In this document: positions 1 through 7,364 of the stretch, one piece after another
Numbering within the stretch: position 1 is the first letter of the stretch
Layout: the number at the start of each line of letters is the position of its first letter
Program-made: the position numbers and the translations under genes
Origin: Mycobacterium sp. IS-836
GTDB lineage: Bacteria; Actinomycetota; Actinomycetes; Mycobacteriales; Mycobacteriaceae
Direction: 5' to 3'
Assembly (NCBI RefSeq): GCF_001954275.1
Contig: NZ_MBEU01000053.1
Span: 124,001-188,000 of the forward strand
DNA length: 64,000 bases
Notes under the pieces: generated by a model
Databases searched by the model: none
The model's input: the letters and a program-made list of their open reading frames with translations, nothing else
Told to the model about the DNA's origin: nothing

Positions 1-819
1 GGCGTTCATCTTCGACAGGTCCAGCCCGATGGTCACCAGCGTCAGGGCGATCTCGGAAGACAGGCCGGTGATGATCACGCTTGCGCCCATCAGACCCGAC
101 GCGTCGACCGTCTGCACCAGGTGGTTCGCCACCGTGGAGTCGATGGTGGGCACACCGGTGATGTCGATGACCACGACCTTCGCGCGGTTGGCGCGGATGG
201 CCCGCAGTAGCTGTTCGGTGACCTGACGGGCGCGCTGCGAATCCAGCACACCGATGATCGGCAGAATCAGCAGCTGCTCGCGCACCTGCAGCACCGGCGT
301 CGACAGCTCGCGGATCGCCTCCTGCTGCTGGCGAATGATGCGCTCGCGCTCCTGCACGAAGCTGACGCCCACGGTGTTGGCGATGCGGTTGGCCGCCGGC
401 TCGTAGGCGTCCAGCACCCGGTTGAGCATCCCGAACTCGGTCTGGTACTTCTCGAACAGTGAGCGGGCCAGCACGTCGCGCAGCAGCAGCACGATGCCGA
501 GCACCTCGTCGGTTTCCACGCCTCGCGGGATGATGCGTTCCGACAGGTCGCGCGCATAGGCCTGCAGCGCCTCCACGCTACCGGTCTCGAGCACCTCGAC
601 GTAGTTGTCGTAGACGGCCGTGGCTTCGGAGAACAGCTCCTCGGGCGTCATCGCGGTCAGCAATTGCGCCTCGGTGATTCTGCGGGCCCACTCCTCGCGC
701 AAAACGGTCCGGTTCTGCCGCAAATGCTGGACCAGCTGCGGCAACAGACCCTCGCTGGAGACGCTGCCCGGCTGCGCGGCGGTGGTGGTGGTGGCGAAAT
801 CCGACGGCGAATCTGACAT
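1..819 (-). CDS. RsbR-like STAS-domain stress regulator, C-terminus cut by window edge
   Basis: Reads from an ATG at 819 leftward off the window, giving 273 residues with no stop, so about 20 C-terminal residues are probably missing. Residues 25-165 form a helical N-terminal region like the sensor part of RsbR/RsbRD proteins. Residues about 170-273 are a STAS (anti-anti-sigma) domain. The core DITGVPTIDSTVANHL places Ser228 at the first phospho-threonine position of B. subtilis RsbR, and EIALTLV keeps the second one as Thr260. Family members form stressosomes or feed partner-switching control of alternative sigma factors. It is divergent from rsfB, another STAS protein, across 154 bases, which supports a role in sigma-factor control. 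The exact partner is inference. Confidence 0.85.
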   Translation of the reverse strand, partial: MSDSPSDFATTTTAAQPGSVSSEGLLPQLVQHLRQNRTVLREEWARRITEAQLLTAMTPEELFSEATAVYDNYVEVLETGSVEALQAYARDLSERIIPRGVETDEVLGIVLLLRDVLARSLFEKYQTEFGMLNRVLDAYEPAANRIANTVGVSFVQERERIIRQQQEAIRELSTPVLQVREQLLILPIIGVLDSQRARQVTEQLLRAIRANRAKVVVIDITGVPTIDSTVANHLVQTVDASGLMGASVIITGLSSEIALTLVTIGLDLSKMNA

Positions 820-973
820 CTGGCCTCCCAAGTGCCGCGTCGCAGTGCGCAGGTTCTATGGGGAGACTAGCCTGGACCGTCGCGGGGCAGGTGTTGAGGT
901 CTTCTTGTTTCTCGCAGTTCGCAAAGCAGGCTAGGCTTGCACCACACTTAAGGCCCAGGACGAAGGATCGCCA

Positions 974-1342
974 TTGTCAGCACCTGATTCGATTACCACG
1001 TTGGTTGCGGACCACGATGGCGTGTCCGTGGTCAGTGTGAGCGGCGAAATCGACTTGGTCACCGCTCCGGCCCTGGAACAAGCCATCACCGCGGTCGTCG
1101 CGGATGGTCCGTCGGCGCTGGTCATCGATCTTTCGGCGGTGGAGTTCCTCGGCTCGGTGGGGCTGAAGATCCTCGCGGCGACCTACGAGAAACTCGGCAA
1201 GTCCACCGAGTTCGGGGTGGTCGCGCGCGGTCCGGCGACCAGACGGCCAATCCACCTGACCGGCCTGGACAAGACCTTCCCGCTGTATCCGACGTTGGAC
1301 GACGCGTTGACCGCGGTACGGGACGGCAAGCTCAACCACTGA
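974..1342 (+). CDS. rsfB: Anti-anti-sigma factor RsfB (STAS domain)
   Basis: A 122-residue single-domain STAS protein. The start is a TTG at 974, chosen because it gives the expected MSAPDSIT N-terminus and the 122-residue length I remember for M. tuberculosis RsfB (Rv3687c). In that organism RsfB binds the anti-sigma factor UsfX/RsbW and frees SigF. The conserved phosphorylatable serine lies in VEFLGSVGLKIL at residue 61, so on/off control by phosphorylation is expected. It is transcribed away from the RsbR-like gene at 1-819. No anti-sigma factor or sigma factor gene is next to it here, so the partner must be elsewhere in the genome. Identity is strong from sequence memory; the mechanism is family knowledge. 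Confidence 0.93.
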   Translation: MSAPDSITTLVADHDGVSVVSVSGEIDLVTAPALEQAITAVVADGPSALVIDLSAVEFLGSVGLKILAATYEKLGKSTEFGVVARGPATRRPIHLTGLDKTFPLYPTLDDALTAVRDGKLNH

Positions 1343-1499
1343 CGTCACCCCGGGCGTGTCGGGCCCGCCGGCCTGTGCGCGGGCGTTGGAATGTCAGTTC
1401 TCCACTGGCGCAAGGCATTTCGGCCGTAGCTAACGGGCCGTCGGCGTCGGTGGCTGCGGTACGACGGGAGGTCGCTCCACAAATACGCCGGCTGGTGCG

Positions 1500-2012
1500 A
1501 TGATCACGGCCATGGATGTCGACCATCCGGAGGATGACCAGCGCTGGGATCGCGAGGAACGCGGCGAAACGGAAATCCAACGGCTCGACCGCAATTGGAA
1601 CAGCCTGCTGCAGGAGCTGCGGGTGGTGCAGACCGGGGTGCAGCTGCTGACCGGCTTCCTGCTCACCCTGCCGTTCCAGCAGCGCTTCGACATCCTCGGC
1701 GGGGGGCTGCGGGTGGTCTATTTGGCGACGGTGGGTTTTTCGGTCGGCGCCACGGTGTTGCTCATTTCCCCGGTGGCCATGCATCGGATGTTGTTCCGGC
1801 GGCATCGATTGCAGGTGCTGGTGTCGGCGGCACACCGGTGCGCCTATGCCGGGCTGGCGTTGCTGGGTGCCGCGCTGACCGGGGTGACCATCATCATTTT
1901 CGCCGCGGTAGCCAATCGCAACGTGGGCTTCATCGCGGGAGCGTGCGCGCTTGTCATGTTCGCGTTTTTCTGGTGGGTGTTGCCGTTGGTCCTGCGCACC
2001 CGGGGGATGTAA
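1500..2012 (+). CDS. DUF6328-type four-helix membrane protein
   Basis: A 170-residue protein with an acidic, charged N-terminus (residues 1-40, rich in D, E and R) followed by about four hydrophobic helices (near residues 48-62, 73-95, 113-135 and 142-163). The RLDRNW(N)xLLQELRVxQTGVQ segment before the first helix is typical of the DUF6328 family of actinobacterial inner-membrane proteins, whose function is unknown. A second ATG 12 bases downstream (1512) could be the true start; neither has a clear Shine-Dalgarno sequence. It sits alone between rsfB and a convergent HAD gene, whose stop is only 3 bases away. Confidence 0.8.
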   Translation: MITAMDVDHPEDDQRWDREERGETEIQRLDRNWNSLLQELRVVQTGVQLLTGFLLTLPFQQRFDILGGGLRVVYLATVGFSVGATVLLISPVAMHRMLFRRHRLQVLVSAAHRCAYAGLALLGAALTGVTIIIFAAVANRNVGFIAGACALVMFAFFWWVLPLVLRTRGM

Positions 2013-2015
2013 CCA

Positions 2016-2699
2016 TCAGCGGCTAGGCGCCAGCGCCGCGATGCGGGTGGATTCCAGGTGATCGAGGAGATCCAGCGGGCCCGCGAAGATCGGTTCGGCC
2101 CCAGCGGCCTCGAGCTCGCCGCGGGCGATGCCGCCGCTCAGCATGCCGATGCACGGCAATCCCGCGCCCGCCGCGGCGTGGGCATCCCATACGGCATCCC
2201 CGACGAACACCGCCCGGTCGGGGTTTACGCCGGCCCGGTCCAGCGCGACCTTCACGATGCCCGGCTCGGGCTTGGCGGTGTCGACGTCGCGCGACGATGT
2301 CGTTTCGGCGATGATGTCGTCGCAGCCGAGCGCCTTGCGCAGCAATTCGAGCTCGTCCTCCGGTGCCGAGCTGGCCAGCACCACCTGCAGCCCCAGCCCG
2401 GCGACCCGGCGCAGCAGCGCTTGCGCGCCCGGCAACGGCTGCAGTAGGGACGCCGTCTCGCGGTAGTAGCGGCTGTGTGCGTCGCTGAGCCGCTCTTGCA
2501 CGTCGTCCGGGGCGTCGTCGGATAGCGTGCGCACCAACTTCGAGCCGTCCATGCCGATGCAGCGGTGAATGTGCCAGGCCGCGACCGTGATGCCTTCCGT
2601 GTCGAAGGCACGCTGCCAGGCGTAGACGTGCAGGTAGTTGGAGTCGACGAGGGTTCCGTCTATGTCGAACAGGACCGCGGGGGCGCGAGCGGGTGTCAT
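2016..2699 (-). CDS. HAD-superfamily phosphatase / phosphoglucomutase-like hydrolase
   Basis: Haloacid-dehalogenase hydrolase of 227 residues. Motif I is FDIDGTLVDS, with nucleophile Asp12 and acid/base Asp14. Motif II is the Ser in VVLASSAPED, motif III the Lys in TAKPEP, and motif IV is GDAVWDA. A helical cap lies between motifs I and II, as in beta-phosphoglucomutase and phosphoglycolate phosphatase relatives. The reading frame is open to 2810, but the ATG at 2699 was chosen because the upstream codons are low-complexity and the fold starts right after it. The substrate cannot be told from sequence. The gene ends 3 bases from the convergent DUF6328 gene. Confidence 0.85.
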   Translation of the reverse strand: MTPARAPAVLFDIDGTLVDSNYLHVYAWQRAFDTEGITVAAWHIHRCIGMDGSKLVRTLSDDAPDDVQERLSDAHSRYYRETASLLQPLPGAQALLRRVAGLGLQVVLASSAPEDELELLRKALGCDDIIAETTSSRDVDTAKPEPGIVKVALDRAGVNPDRAVFVGDAVWDAHAAAGAGLPCIGMLSGGIARGELEAAGAEPIFAGPLDLLDHLESTRIAALAPSR

Positions 2700-2831
2700 C
2701 GCTGCGGCATACCCACCCAGGGCCCCACCGACACGGCCGGGGGGCCGTTTCGCCGCCGCGGACCGCGGGTAGACCTGCAAGGAATTCGAGGAAACGAGCT
2801 TGGTAGGCAACCCTTTTCACTAGGAGCAATG

Positions 2832-3140
2832 GTGGATGATTCCCGGCACGACCCGGTTGATCATGCCCGCACCACCCGCCAGCACGCCGGCGAATCCATG
2901 AAGAACGGCGCCAATGCGCCCGGCTTGGCCGGGGTGGCGATCGCGGTCGTCGCCCTGATCGTGGGCCTGTTCGCGCTGGCTACCGGTCATGCGGTCGCCG
3001 GGTGTGTGGCGGTGATCCTGGCCGCCGTGTGCGCCGCGGCCGGCGCCGGCTGGCTGGCATACGCCCACCGCCGGGTTCGCCGGTCCGAATTGCGGCAATG
3101 GGAAGCCTCCGACGCCGACGCGCCCCCGCCCAGCAGCTGA
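2832..3140 (+). CDS. Small two-helix membrane protein, unknown function
   Basis: About 102 residues. A GTG at 2832 lies 5 bases after AGGAG (2822-2826), while the ATG at 2829 is too close to it, so GTG is preferred. The N-terminus (DDSRHDPVDHARTTRQ) is polar. Two hydrophobic helices follow at about residues 28-48 and 52-72, with a basic and then acidic/proline tail. Length and style resemble the M. tuberculosis Rv3686c hypothetical protein found at this point in gene order, but I am not certain of orthology. I recognise no domain. It is divergent from the HAD gene, sharing a 132-base intergenic region. Confidence 0.65.
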   Translation: MDDSRHDPVDHARTTRQHAGESMKNGANAPGLAGVAIAVVALIVGLFALATGHAVAGCVAVILAAVCAAAGAGWLAYAHRRVRRSELRQWEASDADAPPPSS

Positions 3141-3233
3141 CAGGTGTGAACTGCCCCCTAACGGGGTATCGCCTGAGCCACGGGTGAGTACAGACAAGTG
3201 CGCCAACCCGGTCCTCCTCCGAAAGGAGCACCC

Positions 3234-3536
3234 ATGGCGACAGCAAGCGATTACGACGCTCGTCGCGTGTCCGATGTCGAGGCCCCGGATCGTTCGGGCC
3301 TGCGCGAACTGACAACCACGCTCGCCCCCTCGTCCACGGCCATCGTGGACGACGACCCCAACGACATGCCTTTCTTCGAGCTGCCCGGCGCGGATCTCTC
3401 CGGTGAAGAACTCTCGGTGACGGTAATTCCCCAGCGCGCCGACGAGTTCACCTGCTCGAGCTGTTTTCTGGTGCAGCACCGCAGCCGGTTGCGCACCTCT
3501 AGTGCCGGGCTGCCGGTTTGCGCCGACTGCGCGTAG
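3234..3536 (+). CDS. DUF4193 zinc-ribbon-like small protein
   Basis: A 100-residue protein starting at an ATG preceded by GAAAGGAG (3221-3228). The acidic middle ends in a C-terminal CSSC ... CADC pair of CxxC knuckles, 20-odd residues apart, that should bind one zinc. This arrangement with an N-terminal MATASDYDARR is the actinobacterial DUF4193 family (M. tuberculosis Rv2699c is the member I remember). Function is unknown; some members are abundant small proteins. The gene stands alone with its own strong ribosome site. Confidence 0.82.
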   Translation: MATASDYDARRVSDVEAPDRSGLRELTTTLAPSSTAIVDDDPNDMPFFELPGADLSGEELSVTVIPQRADEFTCSSCFLVQHRSRLRTSSAGLPVCADCA

Positions 3537-3571
3537 GCCCGCCGCGGCGGCCGCTGGAATAAAGTTGGGAT

Positions 3572-3952
3572 ATGGACGGCACTTTGGCGTTCGACGGCCG
3601 GTGTGGGATGTGCACCCTTGCCGTCAACCGAATCGCCCGGCTGGACCGAACCGGCCGGCTGCGCATCGAGCCGTGGCAGTCCCCGGAAGTGGCCGCGCGG
3701 GTGGGGGTGCCCGATGACCGGTTGACGGCGTCGGCGTGGTGGCTGGACTCGTCCGGCGCGGTGTTCGCGGGCGCCCACGCAATGAACGCGGCCCTGTCCG
3801 CGGCGCTCGGCACGCGGCTGCCGTTGTGGATCTACCGGATCCCGGGCATCGGCGCGCTGCAGGAGGCCGCCTACCGCTGGGTGGCCGCGCACCGATATCG
3901 CTTTCGCGGTGTAACACCGCTGTGCGAGGCCGAACCGAAACGGTGCGCGTAG
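3572..3952 (+). CDS. DCC-family (DUF393) thiol-disulfide oxidoreductase-like protein
   Basis: A 126-residue protein that opens almost at once with FDGRCGMC (Cys11 and Cys14), the hallmark DxxCxxC site of the DUF393/DCC family. The middle carries ASAWWLDSSG and AxNAALSAALG segments and a hydrophobic LPLWIYRIPGIGALQEAAYRW stretch typical of the family. Members are predicted redox proteins with a thioredoxin-like start, but no reaction has been well defined. It follows the DUF4193 gene by 35 bases on the same strand and may be co-transcribed. Confidence 0.82.
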   Translation: MDGTLAFDGRCGMCTLAVNRIARLDRTGRLRIEPWQSPEVAARVGVPDDRLTASAWWLDSSGAVFAGAHAMNAALSAALGTRLPLWIYRIPGIGALQEAAYRWVAAHRYRFRGVTPLCEAEPKRCA

Positions 3953-4008
3953 CCGCAGACGCGTCTCGCCTGCGCCGAATTGTCGTAGCCGTCGGCTAGC
4001 TTTTCCTC

Positions 4009-4578
4009 ATGGAGAAGATGCTCGGGTCGCTCCTGGTGTTCGGGTTCGCTCTCCCTTGGTATTTCACTTCGAAAAGCACCGGCAGCGTGATGGCCGGATT
4101 CTCGGCGGGTCTCGGCGGCCTTGTCGTGACGTTGCTTGTCCTGCAGTGGCTTTCGGCGAGGCGGGACCGCTTCCGAGTCGGATCGCAGCGCAGGCGTGAC
4201 CTCAAACGCGCGGCGTCGGAAATGGCGGCCGTCGACCAGATGTCGGGTGTCGAGTTCGAGGAATTCGTTGCGGCACAACTGCGTACGAGGGGTTGGGGTG
4301 TCACCCACACCGCCAGCACCGGCGACTACGGGGTGGACCTGATCGCCAGGAAAGGCGGCACCCGCATGGCGGTCCAATGCAAGAGGCTGGCGCGCGACGT
4401 CGGCGTCGCCGCCGTGCAGCAAGTCGTTGCCGGCGCGCGCCAGCACGGCTGCGCCCATGCGGTCGTGGTCACGAATCAAGCGTTCACAAGGGCGGCGCGT
4501 CAGCTGGCGACCACTCATCGCTGCCGCCTCGTCGGGCGGGAGCAATTGCAGATCTGGGCCAGTGCACCACTCGCCTAG
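4009..4578 (+). CDS. Membrane-anchored Mrr-type restriction endonuclease-like protein
   Basis: A 189-residue protein with two N-terminal hydrophobic helices (about residues 5-20 and 27-48), a basic linker (51-70) and a C-terminal Mrr_cat domain (about 75-180). The nuclease core is visible: MSGVEFEEFVAAQLR, then GDYGVDLIARK with Asp110, then the QCK motif with Gln123 and Lys125 in place of the ExK of a PD-(D/E)xK fold. Such proteins cleave modified DNA or act in DNA repair near the membrane. No methyltransferase or specificity gene is adjacent, so a classic restriction-modification system is unlikely. Target is unknown. Confidence 0.82.
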   Translation: MEKMLGSLLVFGFALPWYFTSKSTGSVMAGFSAGLGGLVVTLLVLQWLSARRDRFRVGSQRRRDLKRAASEMAAVDQMSGVEFEEFVAAQLRTRGWGVTHTASTGDYGVDLIARKGGTRMAVQCKRLARDVGVAAVQQVVAGARQHGCAHAVVVTNQAFTRAARQLATTHRCRLVGREQLQIWASAPLA

Positions 4579-4646
4579 GTGGTAGCGGGCCCACCAGCAG
4601 GGCGGTACGCTCGCCGCGACCTCGATGGGTGACTGAGGAGACGAAC

Positions 4647-5102
4647 ATGCCTGCGGTGGCGGATCTTGCCCTGGGGATTGCGCCGATCGCCGGTGGAATG
4701 GCGCTGGGTGCTGCGGCGGGTTATCTGAAGGGTCCGGATGTCCGCCGCGCGATCAAGCAGGATATGGAACTGCTGAAGGAGCTACCACCGGAACAGGCGG
4801 AGCGCCGAGCGCAACTCCAAGGCAGCATCGATAGCCGCATCGACGACCTGATCGCCGCCGTCAACAGATACCGATCGCTGCGCGGAGCGGCCGCCGCCTA
4901 TCGCGGCGGCTGGCGCGACGTCCTGCTGTTCATCTGCGCGGTTCTGTTCACCGTCGTCTGGTGGAGCGTCGATCACCACAAGGGCAACTGGCTACCGATG
5001 TTCGTTGTTCTCATCGTGGTTTCGCTGTGGACGGCCGGGTATGCGGTCCGCGGCCTGCACCACAGCGTGGCCAACTTGTTTCGTCGAGCGGATCGACCCT
5101 GA
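4647..5102 (+). CDS. Membrane protein of unknown function
   Basis: A 151-residue protein beginning at an ATG with GAGGAG 6 bases upstream (4635-4640). A short hydrophobic N-terminus ([20 protein letters not shown]) is followed by a charged helical, probably coiled, middle (residues 28-85) and two transmembrane helices (about 91-108 and 115-135). The layout suggests a protein with both ends in the cytoplasm and a helical cytosolic segment. I do not recognise the family. Its stop lies 7 bases before the convergent tRNA-Pro gene. Confidence 0.7.
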   Translation: MPAVADLALGIAPIAGGMALGAAAGYLKGPDVRRAIKQDMELLKELPPEQAERRAQLQGSIDSRIDDLIAAVNRYRSLRGAAAAYRGGWRDVLLFICAVLFTVVWWSVDHHKGNWLPMFVVLIVVSLWTAGYAVRGLHHSVANLFRRADRP

Positions 5103-5109
5103 CAGTTCC

Positions 5110-5186
<77 letters not shown>

Positions 5187-5246
5187 CTTGAAGCCACGAC
5201 AGCCTATCGCACGCGCCGGGCGACTGGCGAAACCCCAGGCCGCGCC

Positions 5247-6353
5247 CTAGGTCCAACGGCAGGAGCGCTCGAACTCGACGAGCGCGGCCGCGGGCCCGGA
5301 CGGATCGAGCCCCTGCGCAGCGACCCACTCATCGCTGAAATAGGTGTCGACATAACGATCGCCGCTGTCGGCGAGCAGCGTGACCACCGAACCGCTGCGG
5401 CCCTCGGCGACCATCTCGGCGAGCACGCCGAACGCGCCCCACAGGTTGGTGCCCGTCGACGGCCCCACCCGTCGTCCCAGGACGGCGCTCACGTGGCGGG
5501 CTGCGGCAATCGACGCGGCGTCCGGCACGGCGACCATGCGGTCGACCACGCCGGGCAGAAACGACGGCTCCACGCGCGGCCGGCCGATGCCTTCGATGCG
5601 GGACGACGTGGGCATCACGATGTCGTATCTGTCCTCGGCGTAGGCCGGGAAGAACGCGGAGTTCTCCGGGTCCACGACGCACAACCGGGTGGCATGGCGG
5701 CGGTAGCGGATGTAGCGGCCGATCGTCGCGCTGGTGCCGCCGGTGCCCGCGCCCACCACGATCCATTCCGGGACCGGGTGGTTCTCGTCGAGCATTTGCT
5801 CATAGATCGACTCGGCGATGTTGTTGTTGCCACGCCAGTCGGTCGCGCGCTCCGCGTTGGTGAACTGGTCCAGGTAGTGCCCGCCCGTCTCGTCGGCGAC
5901 GCGCTGCGCCTCGGCGTACACCTCGCTGGAGTTCTGCACGAAATGGCAACGGCCGCCTTGCGATTCGATCAGGGCGACCTTGGCGGAGCTAGTGGCGGCC
6001 GGCATCACGGCGACGAACGGCAGACCCAGCAGCGCCGCGAAGTAGGCCTCCGACACCGCCGTCGAGCCCGACGACGCCTCGACAACGGTGGTGTCCTCCG
6101 AAATCCACCCGTTGCACAGCGCGTAGAGGAACAACGAGCGCGCCAAGCGGTGCTTCAGGCTGCCGGTGATGTGGGTGGTCTCGTCCTTGAGGTACAGGGC
6201 GACATCGACATTCGGGCACCAGGCCGACGGCAGCGGGTAGCGCAACAGGTGCGTATCGGCGCTGCGACGGGCGTCGGCCTCGATCAGCCGAATCGCGTTG
6301 TCGGTCCAGGCGCGCGGCAGGCTGCGGACCGCGATCCGGGCCCGATCGCTCAA
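5247..6353 (-). CDS. cds1: L-cysteine desulfhydrase Cds1 (PLP-dependent, cysteine-synthase fold)
   Basis: A 368-residue fold-type II PLP enzyme. Lys67 in TGSLKHR is the Schiff-base lysine, [13 protein letters not shown] binds substrate and cofactor, and [15 protein letters not shown] is the PLP-phosphate loop. By gene order and sequence style it matches M. tuberculosis Rv3684, reported as Cds1, which converts cysteine to H2S, pyruvate and ammonia and so affects respiration and redox balance. Its ATG overlaps the stop of the upstream metallophosphoesterase gene by 4 bases (ATGA), so the two are translationally coupled. Other cysteine-synthase-like activities cannot be excluded from sequence alone. 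Confidence 0.85.
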   Translation of the reverse strand: MSDRARIAVRSLPRAWTDNAIRLIEADARRSADTHLLRYPLPSAWCPNVDVALYLKDETTHITGSLKHRLARSLFLYALCNGWISEDTTVVEASSGSTAVSEAYFAALLGLPFVAVMPAATSSAKVALIESQGGRCHFVQNSSEVYAEAQRVADETGGHYLDQFTNAERATDWRGNNNIAESIYEQMLDENHPVPEWIVVGAGTGGTSATIGRYIRYRRHATRLCVVDPENSAFFPAYAEDRYDIVMPTSSRIEGIGRPRVEPSFLPGVVDRMVAVPDAASIAAARHVSAVLGRRVGPSTGTNLWGAFGVLAEMVAEGRSGSVVTLLADSGDRYVDTYFSDEWVAAQGLDPSGPAAALVEFERSCRWT

Positions 6354-7309
6354 CGCACCGAAACTGCCGGCTGCGTCCGGCCGAAGTTGCTGCTCGAATC
6401 TCGGCCGCCCATCGGGCTGGCGATCAACGTCAGGAGGGTCGCCTCGGGCCTACAGCAGAACCGCACCGGCGCATACGGCGAAGTGCCGATGCCGGCCGAG
6501 ACATGCAACAGCATGTTGGCGCCCCAGCGCGACGGCCCCTTGGCGCGGGACCGATCCAGGCCGCAATTGGTCACCAGGGCGCCGTAGAACGGCAGACACA
6601 GCTGCCCACCGTGGGTGTGCCCGGCCATCACCAACTGGTAGCCGTCGGCGGCGAAGCGATCCAGCACGCGCGGCTCGGGCGAATGGGTAAGCCCCAGCCG
6701 CAGGTTCGCCGCCGGGCTGGCGGGCCCCGCGATCGCGTCGTACCGGTCTCGGTCGATGTGCGGGTCATCGACGCCCGCCGCTGCGACGTGCAGGCCGGCC
6801 ACCTCGAATTCACGACGGGTGTGGGTGAGGTCCAGCCAGCCGCGCTCGGTGAACGCCGCGCGCAGATCCTGCCAGGGCAGCGGCTCACCCCGGACGCGGT
6901 GCGACGGCTTGGTCACGTAGTTCGCCGGGTTTTTCAGCCGCGGCCCGAAGTAGTCGTTGCTGCCGAAGACGAAGACGCCCGGGCGGGAGAGCAGGTCGCC
7001 CAGCGTCTGGACGACCGCGGGCACCGCCTTGGGGTGCGCGAGGTTGTCGCCGGTGTTGACGACCAGGTCGGGCTCCCAGCTGGCCAGCTCGCGCAGCCAG
7101 GCCTGTTTGCGGCGCTGGTGGGGAAGCATGTGGATATCGCTGATATGCAGCACACGCAGCGGTGTGGAACCCGGCGTCAACACGGGCATGGTTATCTCGC
7201 GCAGGACGAACGCGTTGCGCTCGACGATCGAGGCGTAACCGATGCCGGCGACGGTGGAGCCGACCGCAACGGCGCCGGTGCGTATCAGGGCGCGCAGAAC
7301 ATCAGCCAT
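6350..7309 (-). CDS. Membrane-anchored calcineurin-like metallophosphoesterase
   Basis: A 319-residue protein like M. tuberculosis Rv3683. One N-terminal hydrophobic helix (about residues 8-28) anchors it. The dimetal site is seen in [21 protein letters not shown] (a variant of GNHD with Ser for the usual residue before Asn) and [11 protein letters not shown]. This resembles the YkuE/YaeI subgroup of cell-envelope phosphoesterases, which includes UDP-diacylglucosamine and lipid phosphatases; the substrate here is unknown. It lies 55 bases downstream of ponA2 and overlaps cds1 by 4 bases, so the three genes probably form one operon. Confidence 0.87.
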   Translation of the reverse strand: MADVLRALIRTGAVAVGSTVAGIGYASIVERNAFVLREITMPVLTPGSTPLRVLHISDIHMLPHQRRKQAWLRELASWEPDLVVNTGDNLAHPKAVPAVVQTLGDLLSRPGVFVFGSNDYFGPRLKNPANYVTKPSHRVRGEPLPWQDLRAAFTERGWLDLTHTRREFEVAGLHVAAAGVDDPHIDRDRYDAIAGPASPAANLRLGLTHSPEPRVLDRFAADGYQLVMAGHTHGGQLCLPFYGALVTNCGLDRSRAKGPSRWGANMLLHVSAGIGTSPYAPVRFCCRPEATLLTLIASPMGGRDSSSNFGRTQPAVSVR

Positions 7310-7364
7310 GCAGGCAGCCTACTGCCGCTGGTGCGCTGACACCGTATCTGCTGCGCCGCAACGC

